From NCBI GenBank assembly GCA_023053545.1, contig JAKZAN010000007.1, forward strand, positions 8,060,001 to 8,124,000: a stretch of 64,000 nucleotides of DNA, read 5' to 3'. This document shows positions 12,322-25,070 of this stretch, piece by piece. The stretch's first letter is position 1; each line of letters starts with the position of its first letter. The translations under genes were made by a program, and so were the position numbers. Under the pieces are notes generated by a model. That model was not told where the DNA came from and searched no databases. It saw only the letters and a program-made list of their open reading frames with translations. This DNA is from Lepidurus packardi (lineage: Eukaryota > Arthropoda > Branchiopoda > Notostraca > Triopsidae).

Positions 12322-15300
12322 GTGAGTATTGGCACACACAAATAATCCTCCCTAAAAAAGAAGAAAAAGTTCAGAAAAACTCCATTAAGTTTTACCTCAA
12401 CCGGGGCGGTTCCGTCCAATCTATATATGGATTAAGTGGCATTTCTGTATTCGGGAACGACTCGACGATTTAGTCGGAGGGAAAGAAAAATAATGCCGCC
12501 CATAATGGTTCATAGGGAACCGAGCCCGTTTTTGTTACCTGGGCTTTTCCTTCTATTCTTGTCCTTAGAAAATTTGGGGGATTTTTTTTTTTTTTTTTTT
12601 TTTCACAGTTCATTGCGTGAAATCCTTTTTCTTTTAATCTTTTGCGTCCATGTCGGGCGCTGCTCGGCTATTCCGCTAGGGTAACCTAATGTAATGCAAT
12701 CAACGACTCTTTCCCTTCGGAAATATTATGATTACCTTTATCATCCTCGTGGAATCTTCTTCATTGTCGCTGTCCTTTTATATTTCTTGCCGTCCTTTTT
12801 AAGAACAATCTTGTGCTCTTCTTTCCAGTTTCCATGCCATCCTGGGGGGTGTTGTTGTGCCTTCAAGGAACCACTTTTTGCCCTCTTGAACTTAATAAAG
12901 GCGACATGCTGATCTTAGATGTGTGAGAATTATAACTTGTTTTCTTATTACTTCTGACCACTTTTTTTTATTTATTTTTTTTAAATTTTTAATTCTCTTT
13001 CGCAACTCGACAAAGTCTCCCTTTTAGCATGTTTAGCAACGTGGATAGGGGAGAGATGAGTTATTATCGCAACATCCCAAAAAAGTGGTTCCTTTGAAGA
13101 GCCTTGTTCCGTTACATTGTTACATTGTCTTACTGTGACGCGACGCTGGAGAATCCAGTGAGGCGGTGTGAAGAATCTGACTGGGGGTGTATGTGTGTGT
13201 GATAACGATGATGGAAATGCTTGCGGAGCCAATTATTTTTGGGGCATTTTTTTTTTTTTTATTTTGAATTTGAATTTTTAGTTCCTAACTGGTAACTGTT
13301 CATTTTAAAACATTCTCAATCCAAGCTTTAATAATTCGAATGGACAGGACACGTCTGATATCGTGTTTTTTCCTTTTGAACCTTTTAATTGGCAGCTTTT
13401 TAGCCCTTGCAGTTTTTGCCGCCAGCCGTTAACTATTTTCCGAAAAAAATATACAGTAGATGCCGCTTATTGTGATCACATTTGTCAAGCGAATATTGGT
13501 TCTATTAAGCAGAGATTTAAATAACTGAAAATTGGAAACATATTAGATTTGCCACATCCACTATTGTTTATTTCACAACGATTTTTTTGACAATTTTGAT
13601 AAGAGTGGATTGAGGAATACCTGATTTAATGGCCGGTTCCCTGTGTGGCAAGTCTTTTAAATTTAACTTGCGGTAACTTTCAACTCAACTTTAAATCAAC
13701 TCTTTTCTTGTTCGCCGCCATTTTTATGTAACACAACTAACCTGCGCCTTTGAAGTCTACTACGCTTAGGTAGGGCTCTCTACACGACATCCCTTCTAAG
13801 TTCTCAGTCAATTAAAGGAACTGGTCATTCAGTGGAATAATCTGTTCATTTAATTGACGGGGGAATTTAGAAGGGATTTCCCCCTAAGCGTATAATAGTA
13901 GGCTGGAAGTGACATGATTGGTCAAACGACGTAAAGGCAATGTCATTAGTCAATATACAAGCTCCATGCAGCTATCACTACTGCAATTTCGTTACTGTAC
14001 ACATGAAGATTCTTTTGAAATTGATTCTAATAATTTTGAAAGTATGATTCTAATAATCGATTAAAATGCTATGAATCGGTCCTTTAAAATCGATTAAAAT
14101 GCTTCGAATCGGTACTTTAGTCGGTTCTATTTACTATCGTTACTTAATCGGTACTATTTCGTTACTCTACACATGAAGATTTTTTTAAAATTGATTCTAA
14201 TAACCGATTAAGTTGCTATGAATTTTATAATTTTGAATCGGTCCTTTTTTAAATTTAAATAACCAAAACGTTGATTTCCTTAAGCGGCTGATTCTAATAA
14301 CCAGTGATCACAATAAGCGTCTACATGACTAATTCCGAATCGTGAGAAAACGAGAAAACAAAAAACTAAAAAAACACATTTATACAACTTCCACCTAATA
14401 TAATTCCATCAGGTTTTTTTGACACGAAAAATCGGTTTTGATGATAACCTTGTTGATGGTGTTTTCTGTCGTCCTTCCAGATCCTCTGACGGGGCTTTAT
14501 GATGAGCGTAAGTCACAGGCATGATATACACTTCCTTTAATTGCCGTCTTATTCTTCCTTATAATGAACCTTGCCGGATTTCTTCTTTGAACACACAAAA
14601 ACTAACCTTGTTATTTCCCTTTTTGGTCTGTGTACATGTGTGTGTGTGTGTGTTTGCGGTTTACGGGTTTGAAAAATTTGTTGCTATTGCGCCCCAAATG
14701 CCTTCTTTCCCCTGTCCGAAAGTGTATGCCTATAGATGCGCCATGTGTGGTTTTTGCGGTGGCGGTTTTCCTTCTTTGTGTCTCGTGATTAATCTTCTTT
14801 CCTTGACGTTATCTGTCTGATTTTTTTTTTTTTTTTTTCCCGTACGAGTGTTCCAACTTACAACTTGGCCAATTTGTCACAGTTGCATCAACAGCTCTGA
14901 TGGATTGTCTTGGACCTTCTCTGTGTGTATATATATACACACATCCAAGAATGTACTATTTCTCTCCATAAATGGATTGGTCAATATTGGCTGACGTTTT
15001 TGTGGAGGAAAATTTGTGTTTGTTTTTCTCCGCAAAGGAAAAAGGAAAATGAGATACTTGTGGGGATGCTCGCTCAGGAAAATAAGCATGCCTTCCTTCA
15101 CTGTATATACATATATACACACGTCTTGCCCCGTTTTCTCTCTCAGTGGATCCTACTGTCCTTATACTTCAACTCTTGACTTGAACTCTTGTTCGGTGAG
15201 GCTCCTGCCAGAGAGAGCCTCTTGTTGTCTTCTGTCTTGTCACACTCGTGTCAATTATGGCTGTTCCTGTATCTCTATATGGGCCTTTCTCTTCCTTGTC

Positions 15301-18300
15301 CGTGTCTCCATTTATGCCTTTTTCATTCCTTTTTGGTTATGTTACATTTCAACCCCTCTTTGGGGGGAAATTCTTCTACACTTTGCGAAGCATTTGAAAC
15401 ACTCGCGTTGTTTTGATTTGCATAGACGCGTCTCGCCCTATAGCCTTTTTCCATCAACACTCTTATGGCGACCTATTTAAACCAGTTTTTCCATATTTTT
15501 TTATAATTTTTTTTTTTTTTTTTTTGTTATCAATAAAGAAGAGAGGAAATTACTGGGGAATTGACTGGTATCAATACCGAGACTTTGGCAATGGGAAATT
15601 TTCTCATGGCAAGGGCCCTGAGGATTCCAAGTCAAGGTTGCGGTAATTAGTTGGGAGCCAAAAGTTACTGTTGATGAAGCAAAGCTAAGTTGCACGTGCG
15701 TGGAAAAGGTGCGGTTTGGTATTTACGATGCATATCGAGGATTTTTATTCCATTTTTTTAATCTCGCTGAATGATCAGAAATGGCGAAAGGTGATGTGTG
15801 TGATTTGATTTAGAGGGTTTTCGTTTGGATTTTTTTCCGGTGATAGGTTTCATTTTTGGGGGGAGTTACACTCCCTTTTTTAATAACTTTGAAATGGAAT
15901 TTAGTGAGTCATGCGGTTCGGTTCGTCTTGCAGCAACGGATACATTATGAATAGTGGCAGCCCGAGCATTTAGCTTCCAGCAGCTTCGTGCATAATAAAA
16001 TTCGCTCGGCTTGTTGCTCATCCATTAATTTATGCTTTCCATGTTGCTCCCGTCGTCATTTTGCCCGGTTTTCGCCTTGTGCGTTTGATTTTGGATGTGT
16101 ATGAATTCATTACGTGTTGTGTGTTTTGACTAACTTTGGGCTGATCGGGAAGCTTGGGCTAGCACAAGCAAAAGCACGCACGCACCTGCAATTCACGCCA
16201 AGGCTGTGATAGAAACAGCGTCCCTGCATGCATGCCATTTTAAATGATAACCCAGGGGGAAAATATAATAACAATAATATAAAAGAAAGGCCTCAGGCAT
16301 GCTCAAGCGTTTTTCAAACCAAAAATTTACTTCGGGATTATTTTTTAATTGAAAAAGCAGCCGGATTTTTATTTAATCAAGCGCTGCGACATTTACATAG
16401 AACTTTAATAACAACTTTTCCCAAAGTTAATGCTTAAATTCTTTTATGTGACAATTATGTCATTATGCTATGCTGCTGGGGGATTAAAACGCAAAAAAAA
16501 GAGACAAGAATAAGAAAATAAAAGACAAATAAAATTCATAGCTATTCGTTATAGCTTGTAGGAAGGAATCCGCTTGGACTCATGCGATCGAGAAAGCATG
16601 GCATGTCTTGGAGCTTTTTTTTTTAATAAAAAAAAGTTATTGTTCTTTTTTTTACCCTGAGGGTTATGTTTATAATAAAGAAAGATGCATACGTTGTTTT
16701 TCCCCCTTAAAAAACTTTGCACCTTGGAAAAGATTTTTTTTTTATAGTTTTGGTTTTTGTTTCGTGGGAATTTTTTCTCTCAAGAAGGATAATTACGTCT
16801 TGCGGATGACTAATTAAGAAATTTTTGGGGGTCTTGATTAGGTATCAACTCCAACGACTTGATGGCGCCTCTTTCCGATGAAATCAAAGATGGTCAGTGG
16901 ATGGGAGTCACGGTGCGGAGTCAAGGGCCCGGCAGGAAGGTCTTGGTAAATAATGCCTGTCAAGGCTTTTACCAACTTATCACATCATAACAAGACACTG
17001 AAAAAGAAAGATAAGGGGTCCCTTTCGAAACGAGATTCCCAATAATCCTTTTGGTTCTTGTGTCGTTTCTGTTTTGGTTCACCTTGTAGGTCTGTGCTCA
17101 CCGTTACATCCGTCGCGGGGTAGATTATCAGTGGGGACAAGGTTTATGTTACACGCTAGCACAGAACCTGGATTACGACGAAACGTGGGAACCGTGTCGA
17201 GGAAGGCCTATCAACAAGTAAGTTTAGGCACGTGACCTTTGTAGTTTATGTGCGGTTTGTTAGTTCCCAAGAACGATCTCAAAGTTTTAGTTGCCATTTA
17301 AGGCTCCCATATACCTAAGCTTATTGTTGGGAAAGAGCCACAGATGGCAGTGATGCTTGTTATTGTTTTGTGCAACAGGTTCTCCGGTTAAGAACCCGGT
17401 GGTCAAGAATGACACTGAAATGTGACATACTGTTGCAAAACGTTCTCCAGAAAAGTAAATTTACAAACGGGTGTCATTCGAGTGGTAATTGGATTGGGAG
17501 TGAATTAGGATAGGTTAGCTAAGGTTAGGTTAGGTTAATGCTTCTCATGAACTTTCCTTGCTGATAATCGTTAAAACTTGTAGTTTCTTTCACTACATTA
17601 GCTGGGGAAAAAAATCGTTGTTTAAAAACTGACACATCGGTGTCATATTTGACAGCGGGATACATTGCAACCGTTTGTCACCAAATTCGGAGAACGTGTT
17701 AGTTTTGCGAAATCCTTGCGTAAGAAAGTAAGGAAAGAAACTAGTTAAGCTAGCTAATTAATGTCCAGTTTAATTGCCTAGTTAATTGCCAGTTTAATTA
17801 ATTAATTAAATTAATTCAATTGCCAGTTTAGTTAATTGCAAAGTTTTCTCGAAAACGGCTAGTCAGATTTAAAAGCAAACCAAAACGAAAGTTTATTTTA
17901 TTAGCAACTAGTGCGCAACCAAAGGACAGTTTTTTAGGTAACGTATTTCTCATAGTTACAAGCTTAATTTACTTATGGCTAATTTATTACTCATCAGGAA
18001 TTGTGCATTAGTTCTGCACTACCTGTTAACAAGCTTAAGACTACTGTCAACGAATTTTTTCATTAAATGCACTGGTTTTCTCAAAAAGTTGTTCCGAAAT
18101 TCCCCATGCTAACCGCCTATAGCGAGCTAAGGTATACGGGAGCCAAAGAGAGGAAGGAAAAAGAAGAAAGAGAGTGAGAAGGGACGGAGAGTAAATAAAA
18201 AAGAGGATCAGATTAATGTAGTAATAAGCTGCAATGTTTACAAGTCAGTAGTCGTGTATTTGTGGGTAAGGAATTATTTACACTTCATTTTTTCACTCCG

Positions 18301-20727
18301 TAATTGGAGACGTGTGTGCTTTGACTGGGAAAGCTTATGGAATGCTGCTAAAGTATCGAGTGAGATCGACGGTTTGTTTATCCCAAAGTATTTTGCTCCA
18401 AGAGAGGGTATATCTTGACTGAGAAGTTCCTAATCCTTGTTATTTCTATTTTCTTTTCGTGTTTTTTTTTAAATTTTCGTGTTACTTTTTTCGCAGAGCT
18501 CACGAGCAGTTTGGATACTGCCAGGCTGGCACGTCTGGTCTTTTGTTAGACGATGATACTGCGTTAATAGGCAGTCCTGGCCCGTACACGTGGAAAGGCA
18601 CCGTCTTTGCTGTCTCAGTCTCGGATGATTTTTTACGCCGTGATAAGACGTTTTATTACAGCCCACTCTTGAACGATTCGCCGGTGGATAAATATAGCTA
18701 CTTAGGTAAACACAAGTTTGTTTGGGGATTTTCTTTATTTCTTTCCTTTTTTTTTCGTGGGAGGGGGGCTCCCACGAAAAAGAAAGAGAAAAAAGACATG
18801 GGGAGGGTCTTTGGAGCGTTTAAAATAGGCGTAAACATGGTTCCTCCTTTATGTGATAAGAAAGTGGCCGTTGTTGAAGGGAATTTTGTTATTGAAATGA
18901 GCCGAGGAAGTATGCGGGCTCAAATCTCAAGATTTTCGTCTCGTCTATAAGCTTATTCGGGAAGGAGAAATAATTTATGCGATAAATTGTCTAATGACCT
19001 TGCGACGTACGCGACAGTAATGATACTAAACGAAACACGACCTGGGGTATTTCTTGCACATATAATCCAGGAATGGCCGTGGTGGGTGGTCGCTTCTTCG
19101 GTTCCAAGACTTCGTACGCAGCAGGAGCACCTCGATCCAACGGCACTGGGCAAGTTGTGTTCATGGCCAAGATCCGTCCGGGCGAGAGCATCATGCGAGT
19201 GCAGTTGATATTGCAAGGAGAGCAATTCGCTTCCAGTTATGGCTACGAAATAGGAGTCGCGGATGTTAATGGCGATGGCCGAGCAGATTTATTGGTTGCG
19301 GCACCCTTCTACTTTGGGAAAGACTCCGGTGGGGCCGTGTATGTATATGTCAACCCCGTGAATGGTTTTACGGAAAGTACTCCGTATCTGAAGTTAACGG
19401 GTAAGCCGGAATCACGCTTCGGGTTGAGTATTTCCAGCCTGGGCGATTTAAACAAGGATGGCTTTGAGGATGTGGCTATTGGCGCGCCTTACGAAGGTAA
19501 AAAGTTCTTTTCTTGGCCGTTAGTTAGTATTTATTTTAAACTTGACATCTCATGCGTTTGCATTACACACACATACACACAAAGGGCGTGGTGCTGTTTA
19601 CATATTTCTGGGATCCAAGAACGGCCTCCGAGCCGAGCCTTCACAAATTATCAAGGCGGAAGATTTGCCGGGAGTGGCGCCAGTGACCTTTGGCTCGTCG
19701 TTAAGTGGAGGCCGGGATATGGACAACAACGGGTACCCAGATCTATTGGTCGGAGCCTACGCGGATGACAAAGTCTTTCTGTTGCGTGCCAGACCGGTTA
19801 TTGGCATTGTAACGTCCGTTAGCCCGGAATCGTCGCTCAAAAATATTGATCCTAATAGTCCAGGATGTAATAAGTACCCCAATTCAGCTGAAGTTTGGTA
19901 AAAACAATTTAAAAAAATACTTATTACAGTAGATACCGCCTATTGTGATACTGGTTCTTAGAATCAGTCGCTTTATGGAATCAAATTTTAAAGGACCGAT
20001 TCGAAGCATTTTAATCGATTTTAAAGGACCGATTTTAAATTTTGAAGGACCGATTCATAGCATTTAAATCGATTATTAGAATCATACTTTCGGAGATTAG
20101 AATCAATTTCAAAAGAATCTTTATGTGTAGAGTAACGAAATTGCAGTAGTAATTGCTGCATGGACTTTGCATATTGACCAGTGACAGTGCTTTTACGTCG
20201 TTTAACCAATCCTCTCACTCCCAGACTACTGCTGTACGCTTAGGGGTAATCCCTTCTAAATGCCCCAGTCAATTAAATGAGCAAGTTATTCAATTGAATG
20301 ACCAGTTCCTTTAGTTGATTTCGAAAACTCGAAGGGATATTGTGTTGAGAACGCGATCTAAGCGTAGGAGTAGGCTTCAAAGACGCAGTTGTGTTACATA
20401 AAAAGGCGACGAACAAGAAAAACGTTGATTTAAATGTAAAAGAGTTGCGGCTCATTGAAACTTATCACAAGTTAAATTTAAAAGACTTGCCACATAGGGA
20501 ACCGTCCATTAAATTAGGAATTCCTCAAGCAACTCTTCTCAAAATTGTTAAAAAAAAAAAAAAAAAAATCGTGGTGAAATAAACAATAGTGGATGTGGCG
20601 AATCTAAAGTTTCCGATTTTCGGTTATTTGAATCTCTGCTTAATAGAATCAATATTCACTTGACAAATATTATCACAATAAACGGCATCTACTGTATGTT
20701 TTATTCACGGAAATGAATGATAATAAG

Positions 20728-20762
<35 letters not shown>

Positions 20763-23040
20763 TCTGAGCTAACAGGATTTTTTCATTATTGCAGTTTCAC
20801 CTATGAAGCCTGTTTCATGCTGGAATCTATGGAAGGCATTCAGTCAAGTTTGGAATTGAAATACCGCATCGAAGCCGAGACGTTCCCAGGCTCGGGACGC
20901 AAGTTTTCTCGAGTGAAATTCGATCAAGGCTTAACTGAACGACCTCACATTGTCGAGCGAAATATTCAGCTAAAGGGCAATACCAAAGCGGGTAGCAAGC
21001 AATGCTTCGAGGAAACCGTCTTTATCAAGGTATGTCGTTCACGCATTCCTATCCAATTAGCGTCTTTTCAAGAGCCTAGCGTTACCTTTATATTCTTTTT
21101 TTGCGGATAGGAAAACACGCGGGATATCCAGTCGTCTATTCCATTCCGAATGACGTATACACTAGTGCAAAAAGAACCCAGAAGCGTGCGGGAAGGCGCT
21201 CCTATGCCTGACATGTCTTTATATCCCATTTTGAATGCAGTCGAAGCCGCCAAAAACTTTATAGCAACTTTCGAAAAGGATTGCGGTGACAACGAAGTTT
21301 GCGAAAGCCGCCTTACGGTCGAAACTTCCTTAGACTTGCCCAAGGTTAGCAATTCGGATATTCCTGTGCTGGAACTGGGCGAAGTGCCAGAACTCTTGAT
21401 GGATGTTTGGGTCTTCAACGAAGGCGAGCCTGCTTACGAAGCACAATTGTATGTCCAGCATCCCAAAGCTTTGGCGTTTGTCGGGAGAATAGCAGAGGGC
21501 AATACCTTCCCTTGTAATCCGTTCAACAGCACATTTGTCGTGTGTACGCTTGGCAACCCGTATAAAGCCAAAACCACGTCGAGCTTCAGACTGCGCTTTA
21601 GCCCAAGTGCATCCATTGGCTTAGATAGCCCATTACCTAATGAACTGCTGCAGATCGTTACATTTACCAACACGACTTCTGAAGAGGTTGAGCCACAAGC
21701 ACCCATTTCCTTACCTCTAACCATTTTGAGAAGAGCTGAGGTTTCGATTAATGGGTAAAAACTAATTACTCCTGGTGTTGTGTTGTTTTCATCTATGCTA
21801 ATGCGTCTTTTTCAGGGTGGGCCGGCCAGAGCAGGTATTTTATGGCGGCGAGCCACGCGGTGAGTCAGCCTTCAAATACAAAGACGAGATCGGAACTCGT
21901 GTGCTGCATGGCTACGAAATCTACAACGCGGGACCCTGGCAAGTGCCATACTTAACTGTGGTGGTTAGATGGCCGTACCAAGTCGAAGGTGGCAAACCGC
22001 AAGGCAAATGGCTATTGTATATGGACGAGGCTCCCACAGTGGATGGTAAAATGGCCTTAAGCCGCTTGGGTTTTAACAGCCTGACATTGATTAACGAATT
22101 ACGTGTTTCCTGTATAGGTGATGGCGAATGTTTGATGGACCCTGGCCAAGTCAACTACTTAGGTTTGCTGCGGAGACCGGGATTGGTTGAGACTCCATTA
22201 GATGCTCTGACCTTAAGAGATAGCCCCACTTCGTCCTTTCTTAACGATACGGAATCGGACGAGGAGAACGAAATCAAGACAAGACACAAAAGAGACACGG
22301 AAATGGTCATACTGCCAGAAGCTATTACTGATAAAGATGGGAAAACTAAGCAAGTCGTGACGATGGTGAGAGATTCCTTTCCCCAACTTTCTGCTCTTGT
22401 CTTTATAGCCTACATATGTTTGAACAGGATTGCGACCGAGGGACGGCCAAATGCTTTACATTTAGATGTACAGTACGTAATCTCAACAAGAAACAGTCAG
22501 CTGTCATTAAGATAAAAGCCAGGTAAGAATAACTAGACAAATTCCGTTTCTTCGCCGACGTATTTGACATTGTTTTTAATTTTTTTCCTTTCTTTTCTTC
22601 TTTTTATTTTTTTTTATTAGATTATGGAATGCAACGCTAATTGAAGATTATCCTCGGGTACACAAAGTCCTTATTCGTTCGAAAGCTCATATTGAACTCG
22701 ACCCGGATCTCGACATATCCCAAAGGATGACTGATGATGTCTCTAATGTAAGCTTTTATCTTAATGGAGCATTTTACGGGGAAACTTGGGATGTTTACGT
22801 CTATTTATTTATTTTTGGCAGGCTGAAACGTTAGCATATCCGGAGCGATTAGATGTTGGAGAAGCGGGGGAGGCTCCTTGGTGGATAATCTTGGTGGCTA
22901 TTTTCGCTGGTCTCATCCTCCTTATCTGCCTTATTCTACTATTGTGGAAGCTGGGCTTCTTTAGGAGAAAACGGCCGGATCCTACACTAAGGGGCAACCT
23001 GGGGAAAGAGAAGCCATTGAATGGAGAGTACATTTCATAA
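12194..23040 (+). CDS. mew: Integrin alpha, laminin-binding PS1 (alpha3/6/7) class; 5' exon(s) not found
   Basis: Integrin alpha subunits pair with a beta subunit at the cell surface and bind matrix; the PS1 class binds laminin. Exons: 12194-12321, 14481-14507, 16842-16945, 17090-17217, 18497-18705, 19071-19496, 19585-19897, 20795-21029, 21111-21754, 21816-22365, 22428-22522, 22621-22747, 22822-23040. All junctions keep frame, giving 1067 residues. The visible order is: beta-propeller start (LLVGAP), QWMGVTV, three calcium loops (DVNGDGRAD, DLNKDGFED, DMDNNGYPD) with FG-GAP repeats, the leg domains, a furin site (RHKR|D), the conserved DC-RGTAKC strand, one transmembrane helix and a GFFRRKR tail. 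QWMGVTV and CAHRY separate it from the RGD-binding PS2 class. There is no I domain. The signal peptide and the first roughly 50 residues are missing, so at least one exon lies upstream. Introns contain two pogo-like elements and one other inverted-repeat element. The assignment to integrin alpha is firm; the fly symbol is by class. Confidence 0.93.
13454..14325 (-). mobile_element. Pogo-like non-autonomous element, copy 1
   Basis: This copy lies in the integrin intron between exons 12194-12321 and 14481-14507. The left end is CAGTAGATGCCGCTTATTG after a TA dinucleotide; the right end is an eroded reverse complement (ATCACAATAAGCG-TCTAC). It matches the element at 19927-20694 in inverted orientation. 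On the minus strand it starts a short frame (MAANKKRVDLK near 13719) and then shows the tail of a helix-turn-helix segment ending in a Lys run. The middle part seen in copy 2 is deleted here, so the copy cannot encode a transposase. Confidence 0.75.
17303..18143. mobile_element. Inverted-repeat element A (GCTCCC family)
   Basis: The element lies in the integrin intron between exons 17090-17217 and 18497-18705. It begins GCTCCCATATACCTAAGC and ends with the reverse complement of that word (GCTAAGGTATACGGGAGC). It is about 841 bp with no coding frame. A shorter relative (52018-52506) sits in a sodium channel intron and shares several internal blocks, for example the AAAGTTT-ATT-TTAGCA region and CACTGGTTTTCTCAAAAAG near the right end. 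This fits a non-autonomous DNA transposon family. Confidence 0.75.
19927..20694 (+). mobile_element. Pogo-like element, copy 2, with transposase N-terminal remnant
   Basis: This copy lies in the integrin intron between exons 19585-19897 and 20795-21029. The inverted ends CAGTAGATACCGCC and GGCATCTACTG are each next to a TA dinucleotide, as expected for TA target duplication in the Tc1/pogo superfamily. The plus strand near 20391-20570 encodes about 60 residues (KELRLIETYHKLNLKDLP, then LGIPQATLLKIVK). These resemble the N-terminal helix-turn-helix of pogo/CENP-B type transposases. The expected start codon is changed and no catalytic domain follows, so it is a defective remnant. Confidence 0.75.
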
Positions 23041-24079
23041 GAGATTCAGTGTTTTTACAATCGAAAAGGCTATGGAAGCCTTCAAATATGCCATTCTCAT
23101 CAAGGGCTGCATTTGTGCCTTCAGAACGCATGTTCATAAACAGATGAGTGGTCTTTTGTTACCACACGTGATTGTGATGAAGAGCGGTGCAGTGTAGATA
23201 CAACTTGAGGACTGTTGTTCCGTCCGGAGTTTCGATCAAGAGGCAGCTAAAAAATCAAGCCCTGCAAAAGCATTTGCTGCGTGGGGTGTTTGAAGCGAAG
23301 GAGTAGAGGGAACGAGCAGAAAGGCTGACAGAGTTTTTAGCATGCTACAAATAGTGGTTTGTATGATTAACAGCCTGGTAAGCTATGGGCGTTTTATTAG
23401 AGAAACGCTCGAACCCAAAGGTCGTAGAGCTGAAAGCCAAATGTTAACGAAAAGAATTGGAAAGTGTACATGTGTTTGCTTTTGTGGTTTGTAGACGGCA
23501 AAGTTATACAGTGTTTTACAAATGTTAAAGACAAGTAATTGTGCGGTATTTTGTTTTAAATAACAATTTCGATTTCTCTATAAACTGAAGAGACTGACTG
23601 AAGAGGGTTTCATATTCTCAATATTAATTTCAGTACTCTGAAAATGATTCTAAATATTTTTCTCAATGAAATATACAATCATTTAAAAAAAAAAAGCGAA
23701 AATTTGGGCAAATTTGGCGAGATTTTTAAAAAACCCGCTAAAAAGGGCGGGGCCACAAGAAAAAGAACGAATCCTATTGGTGGAAGGTGCTAAAAGGGGG
23801 CGTGGCTCCTTTTCAAGCTGGAAAAGCTTTTTCAGGGCTTTTCTCCATAAGGAATAATGCTGTATCAAGGGGGTCCCCTTCAAAAATCGTGAAAAATTGA
23901 GAGCCTCGCCCCTTTTCCCTGTTCCCAACTCCCCTGCTCGGTTTCCTATCCTCAATATTCGAGCTCGTAATACCGAAGCATCACAATTTCGAAAATGGGA
24001 ATAGGAACCTTGCCGGGAAGGCATATGGTACAGGGAATATGAGCCTTTTAATATTTCATTTTTTTTACGAAATAAAATT

Positions 24080-24149
24080 GCCTCGACCAGGAATCGAACC
24101 GGTGACTTCTTGTTCCAAAGGCTTGCGCCATATCCATTCGGTCAAACGG
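24080..24149 (-). pseudogene. tRNA-like sequence (decayed tRNA or SINE head)
   Basis: On the minus strand a perfect box B (GGTTCGATTCC, 24100-24090) stands at the correct distance from a box A-like word (ACCGAATGGATATGGCG). The 3' end GTCGAGGC does not pair well with the 5' end, and the T stem has mismatches. A working tRNA is therefore unlikely. A tRNA-derived SINE promoter or a tRNA pseudogene fits better. Confidence 0.45.
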
Positions 24150-24478
24150 TTATATTTACAATCCACTGAAACTTCTATAAGTTTAATATGAGAAGCAAGC
24201 CCATGAATAGTGCATGCGAGTAGCATGTTTGTTCGGTTTATAAAAAAGTTATAAAATTACCTTTCTATTCTCTGGGGGTCTGTATTATTATATTATATTT
24301 CTTTGTATGTGTTTCAAATTTGAATTTTAAAAATCCTTATTTAATTTTAGTGTTACGAGTTAAAATCGTTCAAAACAAGTACAAGGCAATGTGTCTGCTT
24401 TAAATTATTTGTATTAAAAGTTCACACATGCAATACACTGTTTCAGATGTATTCTATTTCAGATGTATTTATATGTTC

Positions 24479-24505
24479 AGCGACCATAGACAACCTATGG
24501 TCGCT
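24479..24505. repeat. Perfect hairpin, 11-bp stem
   Basis: AGCGACCATAG (24479-24489) and CTATGGTCGCT (24495-24505) are exact reverse complements around a 5-nt loop. It sits at the C-terminal end of a small minus-strand open frame. No T-run or other feature gives it a clear function. Confidence 0.6.
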
Positions 24506-25070
24506 AGGACCGCAAACTTCAATGCCAGTCCCGCCCAATTAGTTACACTTTGAAGCCAAAATAAACAATTTGTGGTTATTTCACTTGGTTTTAACTGGAG
24601 TTGATGAGTCAATTTATGACTCAATCCATCTTGTTCAACGAAGCCCATCGTACTGGTCACTTGGTCAACAATAGCATTGATTTCGTGGCGGTTATTTCGC
24701 CTCTGATTCCGACAGCGGTCACGAACTCAGCGGAGGTTACTTCGATGGTAAATTTCCCCACTAGTACGGGAATAAATATTGCTTATCTAAAAAATATCTA
24801 AAAAAAACTTTAAAACAAATTCCTTGAAAATCGAGTTATTTTCCAACAGCTAAAACAATACTGGGAGATTATTCTCTGAAACAAAATAAAATAGGCGAGA
24901 AAAACAACTAAATTACTAAATTTGCTACTAAGAATAAATATTTCTAAGACAATCTGGAATTTCCTCTTTACTAATGTATTGAGGTGTTATAATTATCAAT
25001 TCCGGTATGTAACTTAAAGTTTAAACCGATGTAGGTAACAAACGTTCAATCGCGAAACCAAAAAAGGTAA

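Larger units (their letters stand above)
23041..25070. other. Intergenic region between integrin and cyclin L 3' ends
   Basis: The two flanking genes converge here. The first several hundred bases probably hold the integrin 3' UTR; no perfect AATAAA was picked out. Further on there is a GC-richer patch with repeated GGGGCGTGGC-like words (23740-23900), a tRNA-like sequence on the minus strand (24080-24149), a perfect 11-bp hairpin (24479-24505) and a minus-strand frame of 63 codons (24469-24660) ending in a hydrophobic segment. I assign no gene. Confidence 0.55.

Noticed and set aside
18706-18950. Extension of the open frame past the integrin exon end at 18705
   Set aside because: A good GTAAAC donor stands at 18706, and the next exon at 19071 restores the family sequence (SYLG|MAVVGG). 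The extension is read-through into the intron.
24080-24149. A functional tRNA gene
   Set aside because: The acceptor stem does not pair and the T stem has mismatches, despite intact promoter-like boxes.
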